Positions 17,068-26,228 of a stretch of DNA of 64,000 bases are shown here, one piece after another. The position numbers and the translations under genes are program-made. Positions within the stretch are counted from its first letter, which is position 1, and each line of letters begins with the position of its first letter. The notes beneath the pieces were generated by a model that saw nothing but the letters and a program-made list of their open reading frames with translations, did no database searches and was not told the origin of the DNA. This stretch comes from Paenibacillus sp. PastM-3 (GTDB taxonomy: Bacteria > Bacillota > Bacilli > Paenibacillales > Paenibacillaceae). The stretch lies in contig NZ_JARXXP010000015.1 in the NCBI RefSeq assembly GCF_029893965.1, positions 1 to 64,000 of the forward strand, in the 5' to 3' direction.

Positions 17068-18903
17068 GTGAGTAAAGTTATCGGGATTGACCTTGGAACC
17101 ACCAACTCTTGCGTTGCCGTTATGGAAGGCGGCGAAGCTGTCGTTATTCCGAATCCGGAAGGCGCGCGCACAACCCCTTCAGTTGTAGGCTTTAAGAAAG
17201 ACGGCGAGCGGATCGTCGGCGAAACAGCAAAACGCCAGGCAATTACCAATCCGGACCGCACAATCGCTTCGATTAAGCGTCATATGGGTACCAACCACAA
17301 AGAAAGCATCGACGGAAAGGATTATTCTCCGCAGGAAATTTCCGCAATGATCCTTCAGAAGCTGAAATCCGATGCTGAAGCTTATCTGGGACAGCCGGTT
17401 ACCCAGGCCGTTATTACGGTTCCGGCCTACTTCAATGACAGCCAGCGTCAAGCGACCAAGGATGCAGGTAAAATTGCCGGCCTTGAAGTGCTGCGTATCG
17501 TGAACGAGCCTACTGCAGCTGCACTGGCTTACGGTCTTGAGAAGTCCGAAGACCAGACCATTCTCGTCTATGACCTCGGCGGCGGTACATTCGACGTATC
17601 GATCCTTGAGCTGGGCGACGGTTTCTTCGAAGTCAAGGCTACCAGCGGTGACAACCGTCTCGGCGGCGACGATTTTGACCAGGTGGTTATGGACTTCCTC
17701 GTAGCTGAATTCAAGAAGGAACAGGGCATTGACCTGAGCAAGGACAAGGCTGCTGTACAACGTCTGAAGGATGCTGCCGAAAAAGCGAAAAAGGAGCTGT
17801 CCGGCGTACTGACCACCACCGTATCCCTTCCGTTCATCACGGTTGTTGACGGCGTGCCTCAGCACTTGGAAGTTAACCTTACCCGCGCCAAGTTCGATGA
17901 GCTGACTGCAGGTCTGGTAGAACGCACACTGGGACCTACACGCCAGGCGCTTAGCGATGCCGGCATGACTCCTGCTGACCTGAACAGAATCGTGCTTGTC
18001 GGCGGTTCCACCCGTATTCCTGCCGTACAGGAAGCGATCAAGAAGCTTACCGGCAAAGAGCCGCACAAAGGCGTTAACCCGGATGAAGTAGTAGCCCTTG
18101 GTGCTGCTGTCCAGGCAGGCGTACTGACCGGTGATGTTAAAGACGTGGTATTGCTCGACGTAACTCCGCTGTCCCTCGGTATCGAAACTGCAGGCGGCGT
18201 GTTCACGAAGATGATTGAGCGTAACACTACAATTCCTACAAGCAAATCGCAGGTCTTCTCGACCTTTGCCGACAACCAGCCAAGCGTGGAAATTCACGTA
18301 TTGCAGGGTGAGCGCCAAATGGCGAACGGCAATAAGACACTGGGACGCTTCATGCTGAACGAGATTCCGCCGGCACCGCGCGGCGTACCGCAGATCGAGG
18401 TTACTTTTGACATCGACGCCAACGGTATCGTTAATGTATCGGCAACGGACAAAGGCACGAACAAGAGCCAGAAGATCACGATCACTTCTTCGAGCGGCCT
18501 GAGCGATGCTGAAGTAGAACAAATGATGAAGGATGCCGAGCTGCACGCTGAGGAAGACCGCAAGCGTAAAGAACTGGTTGAAGCAAAGAACAATGCTGAC
18601 CAGCTCGTGTATTCCACAGATAAAGTAATCAAAGATCTTGGCGATAAAGCGGATGCTTCCGAAATCGAGAAAGCAAATGCGGCTAAGGACAAAGTAAAAG
18701 CAGCGCTGGAAACCGACAACCTGGAAGAAATCAATGCAGCTACAGAAGCGCTGACCGAGATTGTACAGCAGCTGTCCGTGAAGCTGTATGAACAGGCTGC
18801 ACAAGAGCAGCAAGGTGCTGAAGGTGCTCCAGAGGGCGCTAAGAAGGACAATGTTGTTGACGCTGACTACGAGGTTGTTGACGACGAGAAGAATCAAGGG
18901 TAA
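17068..18903 (+). CDS. dnaK: molecular chaperone DnaK (Hsp70)
   Basis: Hsp70 chaperone of 611 residues. The ATPase domain shows IGIDLGTTNSCVAVM at the start, VYDLGGGTFDVSIL (~170) and VLVGGSTRIPAVQEAI (~310). The substrate-binding domain follows from ~370, and the C-terminal tail is short and acidic (VVDADYEVVDDEK). Length and the gap in the ATPase domain fit the Gram-positive type. GTG start, with TGAGGAGG 10 nt upstream. The 167-bp gap after grpE has a small GGAGCC/GGCTCC hairpin (17026-17039) near the ribosome site but no clear separate promoter. Confidence 0.99.
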   Translation: MSKVIGIDLGTTNSCVAVMEGGEAVVIPNPEGARTTPSVVGFKKDGERIVGETAKRQAITNPDRTIASIKRHMGTNHKESIDGKDYSPQEISAMILQKLKSDAEAYLGQPVTQAVITVPAYFNDSQRQATKDAGKIAGLEVLRIVNEPTAAALAYGLEKSEDQTILVYDLGGGTFDVSILELGDGFFEVKATSGDNRLGGDDFDQVVMDFLVAEFKKEQGIDLSKDKAAVQRLKDAAEKAKKELSGVLTTTVSLPFITVVDGVPQHLEVNLTRAKFDELTAGLVERTLGPTRQALSDAGMTPADLNRIVLVGGSTRIPAVQEAIKKLTGKEPHKGVNPDEVVALGAAVQAGVLTGDVKDVVLLDVTPLSLGIETAGGVFTKMIERNTTIPTSKSQVFSTFADNQPSVEIHVLQGERQMANGNKTLGRFMLNEIPPAPRGVPQIEVTFDIDANGIVNVSATDKGTNKSQKITITSSSGLSDAEVEQMMKDAELHAEEDRKRKELVEAKNNADQLVYSTDKVIKDLGDKADASEIEKANAAKDKVKAALETDNLEEINAATEALTEIVQQLSVKLYEQAAQEQQGAEGAPEGAKKDNVVDADYEVVDDEKNQG

Positions 18904-18929
18904 CCTTAAACGATAAGTCTATTCTGTAC

Positions 18930-18978
18930 GAAGGGAAGGTCAAGACCGGGGCATCCCGTGTTTTGGCTTTCCTTTTAA
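18930..18978 (+). terminator. imperfect hairpin between dnaK and dnaJ
   Basis: GGAAGGTCAAGACCGGG near 18934 pairs with several mismatches with CCCGTGTTTTGGCTTTCC, followed by TTTT. It probably lowers transcription into dnaJ rather than stopping it. Confidence 0.5.
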
Positions 18979-19022
18979 CATGTCAGAGGCTACTTGAGTA
19001 TTGATGTACGGAGGTGAAGGCA

Positions 19023-20147
19023 GTGGCAGATAAACGCGATTATTATGAGGTGCTGGGTCTCGGAAGAGATGCATCTGACGATGAAATAAAGAAGGCGTAC
19101 CGTAAGCTGGCGCGCCAGTATCACCCGGACGTCAACAAGGCCAGCGATGCTGAGGCCAAGTTCAAGGAAGTAAAGGAAGCTTACGACGTTCTGAGCGACG
19201 GACAGCAGCGCGCCCGTTATGACCAGTACGGCCATATTGATCCTACTCAGGGTATGGGCGGCGGCTTTGGCGGCGGCGGAGATTTCGGCGGACTCGGCGA
19301 TATCTTTGATATGTTCTTCGGCGGAGGCGGCGGGCGCCGTGATCCGAATGCCCCGCAGCGCGGCGGCGATTTGCAGTACACAATGACCATTGAGTTCAAG
19401 GAAGCGGTATTCGGCAAAGAAACCGATATTACCATTCCGCGTACAGAGTCCTGCGATACCTGCTTTGGCTCCGGTGCTAAACCGGGTACGAAGCCGGAGA
19501 CCTGTTCCGTCTGCCACGGCAGCGGCCAGCAGGAACTCGTGCAGAATACCCCGCTTGGACAAATGCGTAACCGCCGTCCCTGCTCCCATTGCAGCGGCAC
19601 AGGCAAAATCATCAAAGAGAAATGCCCGACCTGCGCAGGCCAGGGCAAGGTTAAGAAGCAACGCAAGATCCATGTACGCATTCCAGCCGGCGTAGATGAC
19701 GGCGCACAGCTGCGTATGACCGGTGAAGGCGAAGGCGGTACACGCGGCGGCCCGGCGGGTGACCTGTACATTGTCATCCGTGTGAAGAACCATGAGTTCT
19801 TCGTGCGTGAGAACGATGATATCATGTGCGAGGTTCCGCTGACATTCGCCCAGGCGGCGCTTGGTGACGAGATTGAAATTCCTACCCTGACCGAAAAGGT
19901 GAAGCTCAAGATTCCTCCGGGAACCCAGACCGGCACCTTCTTCCGTCTCAGAGGCAAAGGGGTTCCGCATCTGCGCGGCAGCGGCACAGGCGACCAGCAT
20001 GTGCGGGTAGTCGTTGTAACGCCAAGCAAGCTGAGCGAAGAGCAGAAGGAATTGCTCCGCCAGTTCGCTTCCTACAACGGCGAGAACACGCATGAGCAGG
20101 AGCAATCGTTCTTTGATCGTGTGAAGCGCGCCTTTCGCGGTGACTAA
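19023..20147 (+). CDS. dnaJ: chaperone protein DnaJ (Hsp40)
   Basis: J-domain cochaperone of 374 residues that delivers clients to DnaK. J domain at 1-70 with HPD (YHPDVNK), a Gly/Phe-rich linker (~75-110), four zinc-binding CxxCxGxG repeats (CDTCFGSG, CSVCHGSG, CSHCSGTG, CPTCAGQG; ~145-215) and the C-terminal substrate-binding domain. I chose the GTG at 19023, because GGAGGTGA lies 5 nt upstream and the product begins VADKRDYYEVLG, the usual start. An in-frame GTG at 19014 overlaps the ribosome site. Last gene of the heat-shock operon. Confidence 0.98.
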   Translation: MADKRDYYEVLGLGRDASDDEIKKAYRKLARQYHPDVNKASDAEAKFKEVKEAYDVLSDGQQRARYDQYGHIDPTQGMGGGFGGGGDFGGLGDIFDMFFGGGGGRRDPNAPQRGGDLQYTMTIEFKEAVFGKETDITIPRTESCDTCFGSGAKPGTKPETCSVCHGSGQQELVQNTPLGQMRNRRPCSHCSGTGKIIKEKCPTCAGQGKVKKQRKIHVRIPAGVDDGAQLRMTGEGEGGTRGGPAGDLYIVIRVKNHEFFVRENDDIMCEVPLTFAQAALGDEIEIPTLTEKVKLKIPPGTQTGTFFRLRGKGVPHLRGSGTGDQHVRVVVVTPSKLSEEQKELLRQFASYNGENTHEQEQSFFDRVKRAFRGD

Positions 20148-20166
20148 GTTTTGGAAATGAGCTTAA

Positions 20167-20211
20167 GAAACCCCCGGCTTCGTGCGACAACACGGAGCCG
20201 GGGGTTTCTAA
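20167..20211 (+). terminator. terminator of the hrcA-dnaJ operon
   Basis: AAACCCCCGGCT pairs with AGCCGGGGGTTT, followed by CTAATGTT. Strong stem, weak T-run. Confidence 0.8.
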
Positions 20212-20227
20212 TGTTAGCGGTTGTTAT

Positions 20228-20275
20228 AAAAAAAGGATCGTGCAGGGCCTTGTAGCCGGTGCACGATCCTTTTTG
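20228..20275. terminator. terminator of the subtilisin gene, likely bidirectional
   Basis: AAAAAGGATCGTGCA pairs with TGCACGATCCTTTTT around an ~18-nt loop. A/T tracts flank both sides, so it can act in both directions. Confidence 0.85.
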
Positions 20276-20319
20276 CCTTTCTGCCTGCTGAAGTTGACAG
20301 CAGGTGTGTTAACTAAAGA

Positions 20320-23300
20320 CTACTCGATCAAACCGATTTTGTTCAGCAGCTGGTATAGAGCAGCAGCGGCTGCTTCACGGGTTGCCGGAGCAACCGGATT
20401 GAAGCTGGAACCTGTATCGCTGCCGATGATGCCGGCTGCGGACAGGGTTTGCAGGCTATCCTTCGCGTAAGGAGCCACTTTTGCGCTGTCCGTGTACGTT
20501 GTAAAGGAAGGATTAGCGCTCTTCAGTTCAGTTCCGGTTAATTTGAGCGCTCTGTCCAGAATCACTGCCAGCTCCTGGCGGGTTACATTCTGGGTTGGGG
20601 CAAATTTGCCGTTGCCGATACCCAGAATCAGACCTGCCTTGGAAGCAGCGGCCACATCCTGGGCATACCAGGCAGTGGAGCTGACATCAGTGAAGGTAAC
20701 ACTGGCATCAGTACGAAGCCCGAGTGCGCGGGTCAGGAGCGCAGTGAATTCCGCACGGGTCAGGCTGCTCTTCGGCGAGAAGGTCGTAGCCGAAGTACCT
20801 TGGATAATCAGCTTGTTGGCCAAGGCTTTGATTGCTTCAGCCGCCGAAGAAGCGGCGATGTCTGTAAATGCTGCGGCCGGCTTGCTTACTGCGGCGTAAG
20901 TCGAGAAGCCAGGGCGGCTTACAGTAACAATCGTTGTTCCGTCTGTCTGTGGTTTGAATACAGATGCAACCGGAGTAACTACGCCATCATCCTCGAAGAG
21001 AACACCGGCAGTATTCGGCTGAATTGTACCAGGTACAGTAAAGGATCTCTTAATGAAAAGATTCGTCGGTGTGTTCAGGTAAGTGCTGCCTGTTGCACTG
21101 GTCCAGGAAGCTTCAAAGGTAATTGGAGTTCCAATTACTGTAGAACCGGCTACGCTGGCTGTCAGCTTGCTGGCAGCTTCCGGAGCCTGCTTGATGTCAA
21201 GCTTGAAGTTCTGTCCTGCAGGTGCAGATTTCAGCAAGGATACAGGCAGAGCGACGGCAGAACCATTGACTGTAACTACAACACTGCTGTCGGCATGAAT
21301 GCCTGCCAGCTGGGTTACCTGGGCTGCTGTCAGGTTCAGTTCAACTGCTGTGTCGGTTGTTGCAGGCAGCGCTATTACGACAGCGGTCTTGGCAGCTGCA
21401 GCGTTAGCCAGAGCAGTCTTCAGGTTGTCGTCGGTTACAGTAACAGTAGTCACTTTATCCTTGGACACAGTAACCGGAGTCAGGGTGGCCTGGGTCGTTC
21501 CTTCCTCAATCAGTGATGCTGCAGCAGCAGGCGCTGCCGGAGTTACTGGTGTTACTGCACCGCCGCCGCCATTTGAACCGCCGTCAGTACCTGTGCTTGG
21601 TGCCGGCTGATTAATGAAGCGGAATGAGGTATAGGTAGTATAGAATTCATCTTCGTATTGATTGATCTTGATAGGCAGTTTGGAATTATCTTCAGCATTG
21701 ATACCCAGCACTTGAAGCTTATAAACCCCGTCTGTCAGATAGGCAACAGCGGGATTGCCGTTTGCATCAAGAATCGGATCCCCTTCACTGTCATATGGAT
21801 GATAAGTGGCGCTGATAACTGTAGAGTAATCTCCCGGCTCAAAATATTTATCCGGAGAATCTGTAGCGGCAACCTGGAAATAACCCTTGGTTTTATCGTC
21901 CAGGCCTACGAGATCTACTTCATAATAATTGATGTCATCTGCTTTCAGCTTGTAGTTGAGGACAGCTCCTGAGTTGTTGTACATAATCGGTGTTGTAATC
22001 TTTGCTTCCTGGATACCAGTGCCCCAGTCAGGCTGATCCACGGATTCATCGACGTTAATTGCGAACGGCAAATGCAGGGTAGGCTGTCCCGGTGCTTCAA
22101 GAACGACATTACCTTGCAGCATCTGCGGTTCGGTTTTTGCAGACACATTAACGTTCAGATTGAAGTTGGAAGTACCATAAGCAGAGGCTGTTACTGTTGT
22201 CTTATCCAGCGTTGCAGTTACATTCTCAAGATCACCGTAGTTCCAGACTACAGAGGCAGAATAAGTAACCGCGCTGTTGCTTACGTTTTTAAGCTGCAGC
22301 TCTTTGGAAGCAACTGCGCCAGGCAGAAGTGTTCCGAAGCTGGTGGATGGATTGTAGTTAATTACGTTTTGTGCCGCAAAATTTTTGTCAAGAATAGTAA
22401 TGGGCTCAAGCGCCTGTAACAGCGCCGGTGTCTTAATGGCATTCTCTACATTTGCCCGGCCTGGGCCTTGAATATACAGATCCTCAGGCTCACCCTTATA
22501 AAGGAGCTGATCTGCAGTATTGGCTAGAGCAGCACGGATATCAAACGGGGTGTATTCCGGATGTGCCTGTTTGATCAGGAGTGACAAGCCCGCCACGTGC
22601 GGAGTAGCCATACTGGTACCGCTGCTGCGGTGGTATGCTTCGGTATAATCTCCGCCATATGCCGGATAGGTGGACAATACACCGTCACCAGGAGCGACAA
22701 TATCAGGCTTGATGCTGAGGTTTCCGTCCACGTTAGGACCCATGGAGGAGAAGTAAGTTATTTCATCACCTGCAGTCATCGTCTGCTTGTACTCATCTCC
22801 GAAGGTGAAGTAGACTGGCTTACCATCGTTCGCAAGAATGGCTCTGGCCAGTGCACGTCCCTTGGAGCCTTCAATGTCGAAGGTTGGAATGTAGTCATAC
22901 CCGTCGCCGAGATTGCTGCCAATGAACCCGTCGCGTCCGCTAATGCTCTCCGTAAGAATAGCCTGGGAGTTAGCGGCATTTCCGTTAAAGATCACGACAG
23001 CTCTGGCCCCGTGTTCTTTGGCGATGGCGATTTTATCGACAAATGCCAGATCCCCGCGGGACAGCAGGACAATGGAGCCGCTGATGTCGCGGTCCGGGTA
23101 GTCTTCTTCTGCACCAAGGTCGGCGTATACGACTTCAACCGGATCGGTGCCGATAATATCTGTGAAGTTAAACTGTCCGAGCTTGTATGCCATTACATGA
23201 GAATCGAAGTACTCGGAATAAGTAACAGTAGTTACAGAATCAGCGATTTCTGCTTTAAAATTACCCGAGAAGGCTTTGATCGGGCTGGTTACAGCACCTA

Positions 23301-24426
23301 CCGAAATGGCCAGCTGCGCAGCCGCAGGAGAGCCAAGGGAGAAATAGCCTGCTTCCCCGTTATTACCGTTGGCAATAACCGCTACAACTCCTGAGAGCAC
23401 GGCGTTATTGATGGCGATGGAGTCAGGGGAATTCACGTCTTTTTCGGAATCAGAGCCGAGCGACAGGTTGATGACATCCATGCCGTCCTTAACGGCATGC
23501 TCAATCCCGTCGATAACCTGGGCGGATGAACCGGAAGAGGTGCTCGGATCATCAAGATTGCGTCCCAGAACCTTGTATGCATACAGCTCTGCACCTGGTG
23601 CTACGCCTTTTTGGGCAACATCACCTTTTGCGGCATATTGTCCGATAATCGTACCTGAAACATGCGTTCCGTGGGAGGTCCCGGCATAGCCTGTCTTGTA
23701 AGGATCTTCTTCCTTGGTCAAAGGCTCTTCTTCATAAGGATCTTCATCCTGATAAAAGGAGTCATAACCGCCCTTATAGGCCGGGGCAATGTCAGGATGC
23801 AGGTAGTCCACACCGGTATCGATAACGCCGACCTTCAGACCTTCGCCTGTAATACCTTGTTCCGCGGCCCAATCCGCATGAATCTGTTCCAGCGGAGCAT
23901 TATCATTTCTGTAAGTAGCCTCCGTTACAGTTACATCGGGAAGGGCGTACCAGGTGCTGTTCGGATAGATGGAGGTAACGCCGGAGATTTTGGCCAGCTT
24001 CGGAATTTCATTGGCCGGGACGGACACTTCAAAGCCGTTCAGTACCGTGTCATACTGGTAGTTGACGGTCAGATCAATGCCGAGATCATCGGCTTTATCA
24101 AGTACCTCGGACTGCTGGCTCTTGACGGCAGCTTCCGTAGCAGTCTTGGAGAGCGCGGAGATTCCTTGCTTGGCTGCGTATTTGCCTACTGCTGCGGGCT
24201 GGCCGCTCAACTGCACGATAACGCGGACATTGTTTGATGATTTGGTGTCAATCTGTGGTGAAATATACGTCTGATTGGATGTCTGATTAATTGTGGTTGA
24301 TGATTTAGTCGATGATAGCGTCTGCGGGCTGCCGGCGGCAAAAGCCGCTCCAGGAATCATGCCTGCTGTCACTCCAAGTGACAGGGTGATAACAGACAGC
24401 TTGCGAGGTAGTTTATTCCACTCCAA
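20320..24426 (-). CDS. cell-wall-anchored subtilisin-like serine protease with SLH domains
   Basis: Secreted protease of 1368 residues. Domains in order: signal peptide (~1-31, ending GAAFAAG), an I9-type propeptide inhibitor (~45-150), the S8 catalytic domain with Asp in GVIDTGVDYLHPD (~199), His in SHGTHVSGTIIG (~252) and Ser in SSGTSMATPHVAG (~607), a PA insert (~430-540), Fn3-like wall domains, a Gly/Ser linker (GTDGGSNGGGG) and three C-terminal S-layer homology repeats (~1190-1368). The catalytic triad is intact. The TTG start has GGAGGGG 7 nt upstream. The SLH repeats imply attachment to pyruvylated wall polymer. It resembles Vpr-type proteases with extra anchoring. It sits alone between dnaJ and an accessory block. 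Confidence 0.93.
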   Translation of the reverse strand: MEWNKLPRKLSVITLSLGVTAGMIPGAAFAAGSPQTLSSTKSSTTINQTSNQTYISPQIDTKSSNNVRVIVQLSGQPAAVGKYAAKQGISALSKTATEAAVKSQQSEVLDKADDLGIDLTVNYQYDTVLNGFEVSVPANEIPKLAKISGVTSIYPNSTWYALPDVTVTEATYRNDNAPLEQIHADWAAEQGITGEGLKVGVIDTGVDYLHPDIAPAYKGGYDSFYQDEDPYEEEPLTKEEDPYKTGYAGTSHGTHVSGTIIGQYAAKGDVAQKGVAPGAELYAYKVLGRNLDDPSTSSGSSAQVIDGIEHAVKDGMDVINLSLGSDSEKDVNSPDSIAINNAVLSGVVAVIANGNNGEAGYFSLGSPAAAQLAISVGAVTSPIKAFSGNFKAEIADSVTTVTYSEYFDSHVMAYKLGQFNFTDIIGTDPVEVVYADLGAEEDYPDRDISGSIVLLSRGDLAFVDKIAIAKEHGARAVVIFNGNAANSQAILTESISGRDGFIGSNLGDGYDYIPTFDIEGSKGRALARAILANDGKPVYFTFGDEYKQTMTAGDEITYFSSMGPNVDGNLSIKPDIVAPGDGVLSTYPAYGGDYTEAYHRSSGTSMATPHVAGLSLLIKQAHPEYTPFDIRAALANTADQLLYKGEPEDLYIQGPGRANVENAIKTPALLQALEPITILDKNFAAQNVINYNPSTSFGTLLPGAVASKELQLKNVSNSAVTYSASVVWNYGDLENVTATLDKTTVTASAYGTSNFNLNVNVSAKTEPQMLQGNVVLEAPGQPTLHLPFAINVDESVDQPDWGTGIQEAKITTPIMYNNSGAVLNYKLKADDINYYEVDLVGLDDKTKGYFQVAATDSPDKYFEPGDYSTVISATYHPYDSEGDPILDANGNPAVAYLTDGVYKLQVLGINAEDNSKLPIKINQYEDEFYTTYTSFRFINQPAPSTGTDGGSNGGGGAVTPVTPAAPAAAASLIEEGTTQATLTPVTVSKDKVTTVTVTDDNLKTALANAAAAKTAVVIALPATTDTAVELNLTAAQVTQLAGIHADSSVVVTVNGSAVALPVSLLKSAPAGQNFKLDIKQAPEAASKLTASVAGSTVIGTPITFEASWTSATGSTYLNTPTNLFIKRSFTVPGTIQPNTAGVLFEDDGVVTPVASVFKPQTDGTTIVTVSRPGFSTYAAVSKPAAAFTDIAASSAAEAIKALANKLIIQGTSATTFSPKSSLTRAEFTALLTRALGLRTDASVTFTDVSSTAWYAQDVAAASKAGLILGIGNGKFAPTQNVTRQELAVILDRALKLTGTELKSANPSFTTYTDSAKVAPYAKDSLQTLSAAGIIGSDTGSSFNPVAPATREAAAAALYQLLNKIGLIE

Positions 24427-24982
24427 ATGTAATCCCCTCCAGATGAGTATGTGTACTGATACAGCTGAATTTTTCCTGCTATAGACAGTAGTCCGATTCT
24501 CCTTTCTAGTAATCTCTTTTTATTTCCGTCCCGGCTAGTAGGAAAAATATTAAGAAGATTCTACCATTGGTAAAATGTAAAATCCAGTTAAAAGTAATGT
24601 TGTTTTTCAGGGGTTACCGTGAATGAAGTGAAAGATAACATAAATATGCTTTAGAATAAGAATAAAATGGTTATAAAGTACTATTTTGTGAGAGGAAGTT
24701 ATTATGAATATTGCTTGAGTAAGGTAATGTTACACGTGAAATTAAATAAATCCTGTATTTATGAGTCGAAAGTATTAAAAATGCTGCTTTTATGTAATCA
24801 AATAATATATATTTCCATGCTATCTAATGGAATTGTTAACTAAATATAGATATTATCCCGAGAGAGGGAGTGGGAAAAAGTGGACAGACCCGTGCCAGGG
24901 AATTATTTCCTGCTGATTAAGATTAAACATAAAAACTGCGTATAAACCATGCAGCATCAATACAAAATAAAAAGGTCAGTTT
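24427..24982. other. 556-bp AT-rich intergenic region
   Basis: No gene recognised. It must hold the promoter of the minus-strand protease and of the plus-strand gene at 24983, but I could not assign hexamers with confidence. A 21-codon frame starting GTG at 24880, after an AGAGGGAG-like sequence, is too short to support. Low-complexity AT tracts dominate 24590-24850. Confidence 0.6.
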
Positions 24983-25378
24983 GTGGTTGGCATATCAGGC
25001 AGAAAGCAGGGATTATCCTTGTCAGAAAAAAGCATCCTCGCCTATTTTAAATCTCCCGAAGAAGCTGAAGGCGTCTCCCGGAAGCTTCAGGCTCTGCGCG
25101 TAACCGAGCTGTCTATCGACCGCTTCACCCGGTTCAGCGGAGGCGGCCTGCAAAATGCTGTGAATCCGGTGACCGGCAGTCTGGCCCGTATGGATTCCAT
25201 GACCGCTGTGAGCGCGCATTCAGGTATTTTGTCCGCTGCGCATACCAGCTCAAGCGGGATGAGCCATGGTGGTGACGGAGGGCCTACCGGCAGAAACATT
25301 CTGCTGACCGTAATTGTACAGCCGGAATCTTACCAGCAGGCCTTATCCATCATTGAGGAAGCCGGCGGTATGATCTGA
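24983..25378 (+). CDS. small stress-protein-like hypothetical protein
   Basis: Protein of up to 131 residues. The start of the domain (SILAYFKSPEEAEGVSRKLQAL) resembles the N-terminal helix of general stress protein 17M-type families, and the C-terminal half (ILLTVIVQPESYQQALSIIEEAGG) suggests a ferredoxin-like beta-alpha-beta fold. A Gly/Ser/His-rich linker separates them. Two starts compete: GTG at 24983 (AAAGGTCAG upstream) and TTG at 25019 (GCAGGG upstream, giving 119 residues), and the second fits the domain start better. No stress promoter was identified. Function unknown. Confidence 0.65.
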   Translation: MVGISGRKQGLSLSEKSILAYFKSPEEAEGVSRKLQALRVTELSIDRFTRFSGGGLQNAVNPVTGSLARMDSMTAVSAHSGILSAAHTSSSGMSHGGDGGPTGRNILLTVIVQPESYQQALSIIEEAGGMI

Positions 25379-25425
25379 ACGTGTGTACTTGTTTTTTACA
25401 AGGAACCTGAAAGGTGGTAGCTGTT

Positions 25426-25605
25426 ATGGATAGAGAGAACTCAGACATTTTCTCCAAAACGGAAAAGCAAAAGATGCTCTACGAAGCTAAACTGGAGGAT
25501 GTGCAATTTGCGGCTGCAGAAGCCGACCAGAATGATCTGGAAGCGCTGGACCGCGCGCAGGAAGCTGACAAGCGCCAGCTGAATGCGATCATGAAAAAGA
25601 AATAG
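25426..25605 (+). CDS. small charged hypothetical protein
   Basis: Unrecognised 59-residue soluble protein, helical and rich in Asp, Glu, Lys and Ala, with a coiled-coil-like core (YEAKLEDVQFAAAEADQNDL). I chose ATG 25426 because AAAGGTGG stands 8 nt upstream; an in-frame GTG at 25414 overlaps that site. It follows the stress-like gene by 47 bp and is followed by a clear terminator, so the two probably form one unit. Confidence 0.6.
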   Translation: MDRENSDIFSKTEKQKMLYEAKLEDVQFAAAEADQNDLEALDRAQEADKRQLNAIMKKK

Positions 25606-25638
25606 CCGTCCAATAGTACTGAAAATTAAGGACATTTG

Positions 25639-25661
25639 CCCCACTGAAAGTGGGGTTTTTT
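25639..25661 (+). terminator. terminator
   Basis: CCCCACT-GAA-AGTGGGG followed by six T. Confidence 0.9.
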
Positions 25662-25711
25662 GCGTGCCGGCGTGTATAATAGGGAAATGGACAATGGCAA
25701 GGAGGATGTTG

Positions 25712-26086
25712 ATGAATACGTTTATTATGTGGGGCGGACTGGTGCTGCTGGTCGCTTTGCTTACTTTTTTGAATCAGAAGCAGATTTATTCGTCCAAAGT
25801 GAAACAGGCATACCGTGAACTGCGAGGGCTTGCGGAAGCCGTCCGTGACGGACGCGCTTCTCCTGCCGATCTGAAGAGATGGGAAACCGCACTGGAAGAG
25901 ATGGATAAGCATCCGAATGAATTTAACAAGCTGGACGCTGAAATCGGGTTGCGCGGGGTATTCGTCCTGTATCTGGAGCAGTATTACCCGCATGATCCGC
26001 GTCTTCCCGCTCTCAAGGAGGCAGCAGGGCACCGGAAGGATTCGGTGTGGGGCCTCAGGTTCGGTGACTACGGGGCCAAGAAGTGA
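25712..26086 (+). CDS. small membrane-anchored hypothetical protein
   Basis: Unrecognised 124-residue protein with one N-terminal membrane helix (TFIMWGGLVLLVALLTFL, ~3-20) and a helical soluble tail ending in RFGDYGAKK. ATG 25712 has AGGAGG 7 nt upstream; the longer open frame to 25664 runs into the terminator and is rejected. A TATAAT (25675-25680) right after the preceding terminator may be its -10 element, though no good -35 is seen. Confidence 0.65.
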   Translation: MNTFIMWGGLVLLVALLTFLNQKQIYSSKVKQAYRELRGLAEAVRDGRASPADLKRWETALEEMDKHPNEFNKLDAEIGLRGVFVLYLEQYYPHDPRLPALKEAAGHRKDSVWGLRFGDYGAKK

Positions 26087-26228
26087 GCGTGAAAAGCAGA
26101 ATAATAGAATCAAATCTTTTAAATCGTTATAATCCATAGTAGCTTTTCTGCCGTTAATATTGAATATATACCTTATGAATATTTGAAAGCCGCACAATCT
26201 CAATTGAGCCGCACAGGGAGATAGTATT

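Noticed and set aside
17179..18897. 572-codon open frame antisense to dnaK
   Set aside because: It is a shadow of dnaK codon usage, has no ribosome site and no recognisable domain, and dnaK is certain on the other strand.
24880..24945. 21-codon frame with GTG start after a purine-rich stretch
   Set aside because: Too short and without repeats, motif or context to support it from sequence alone.
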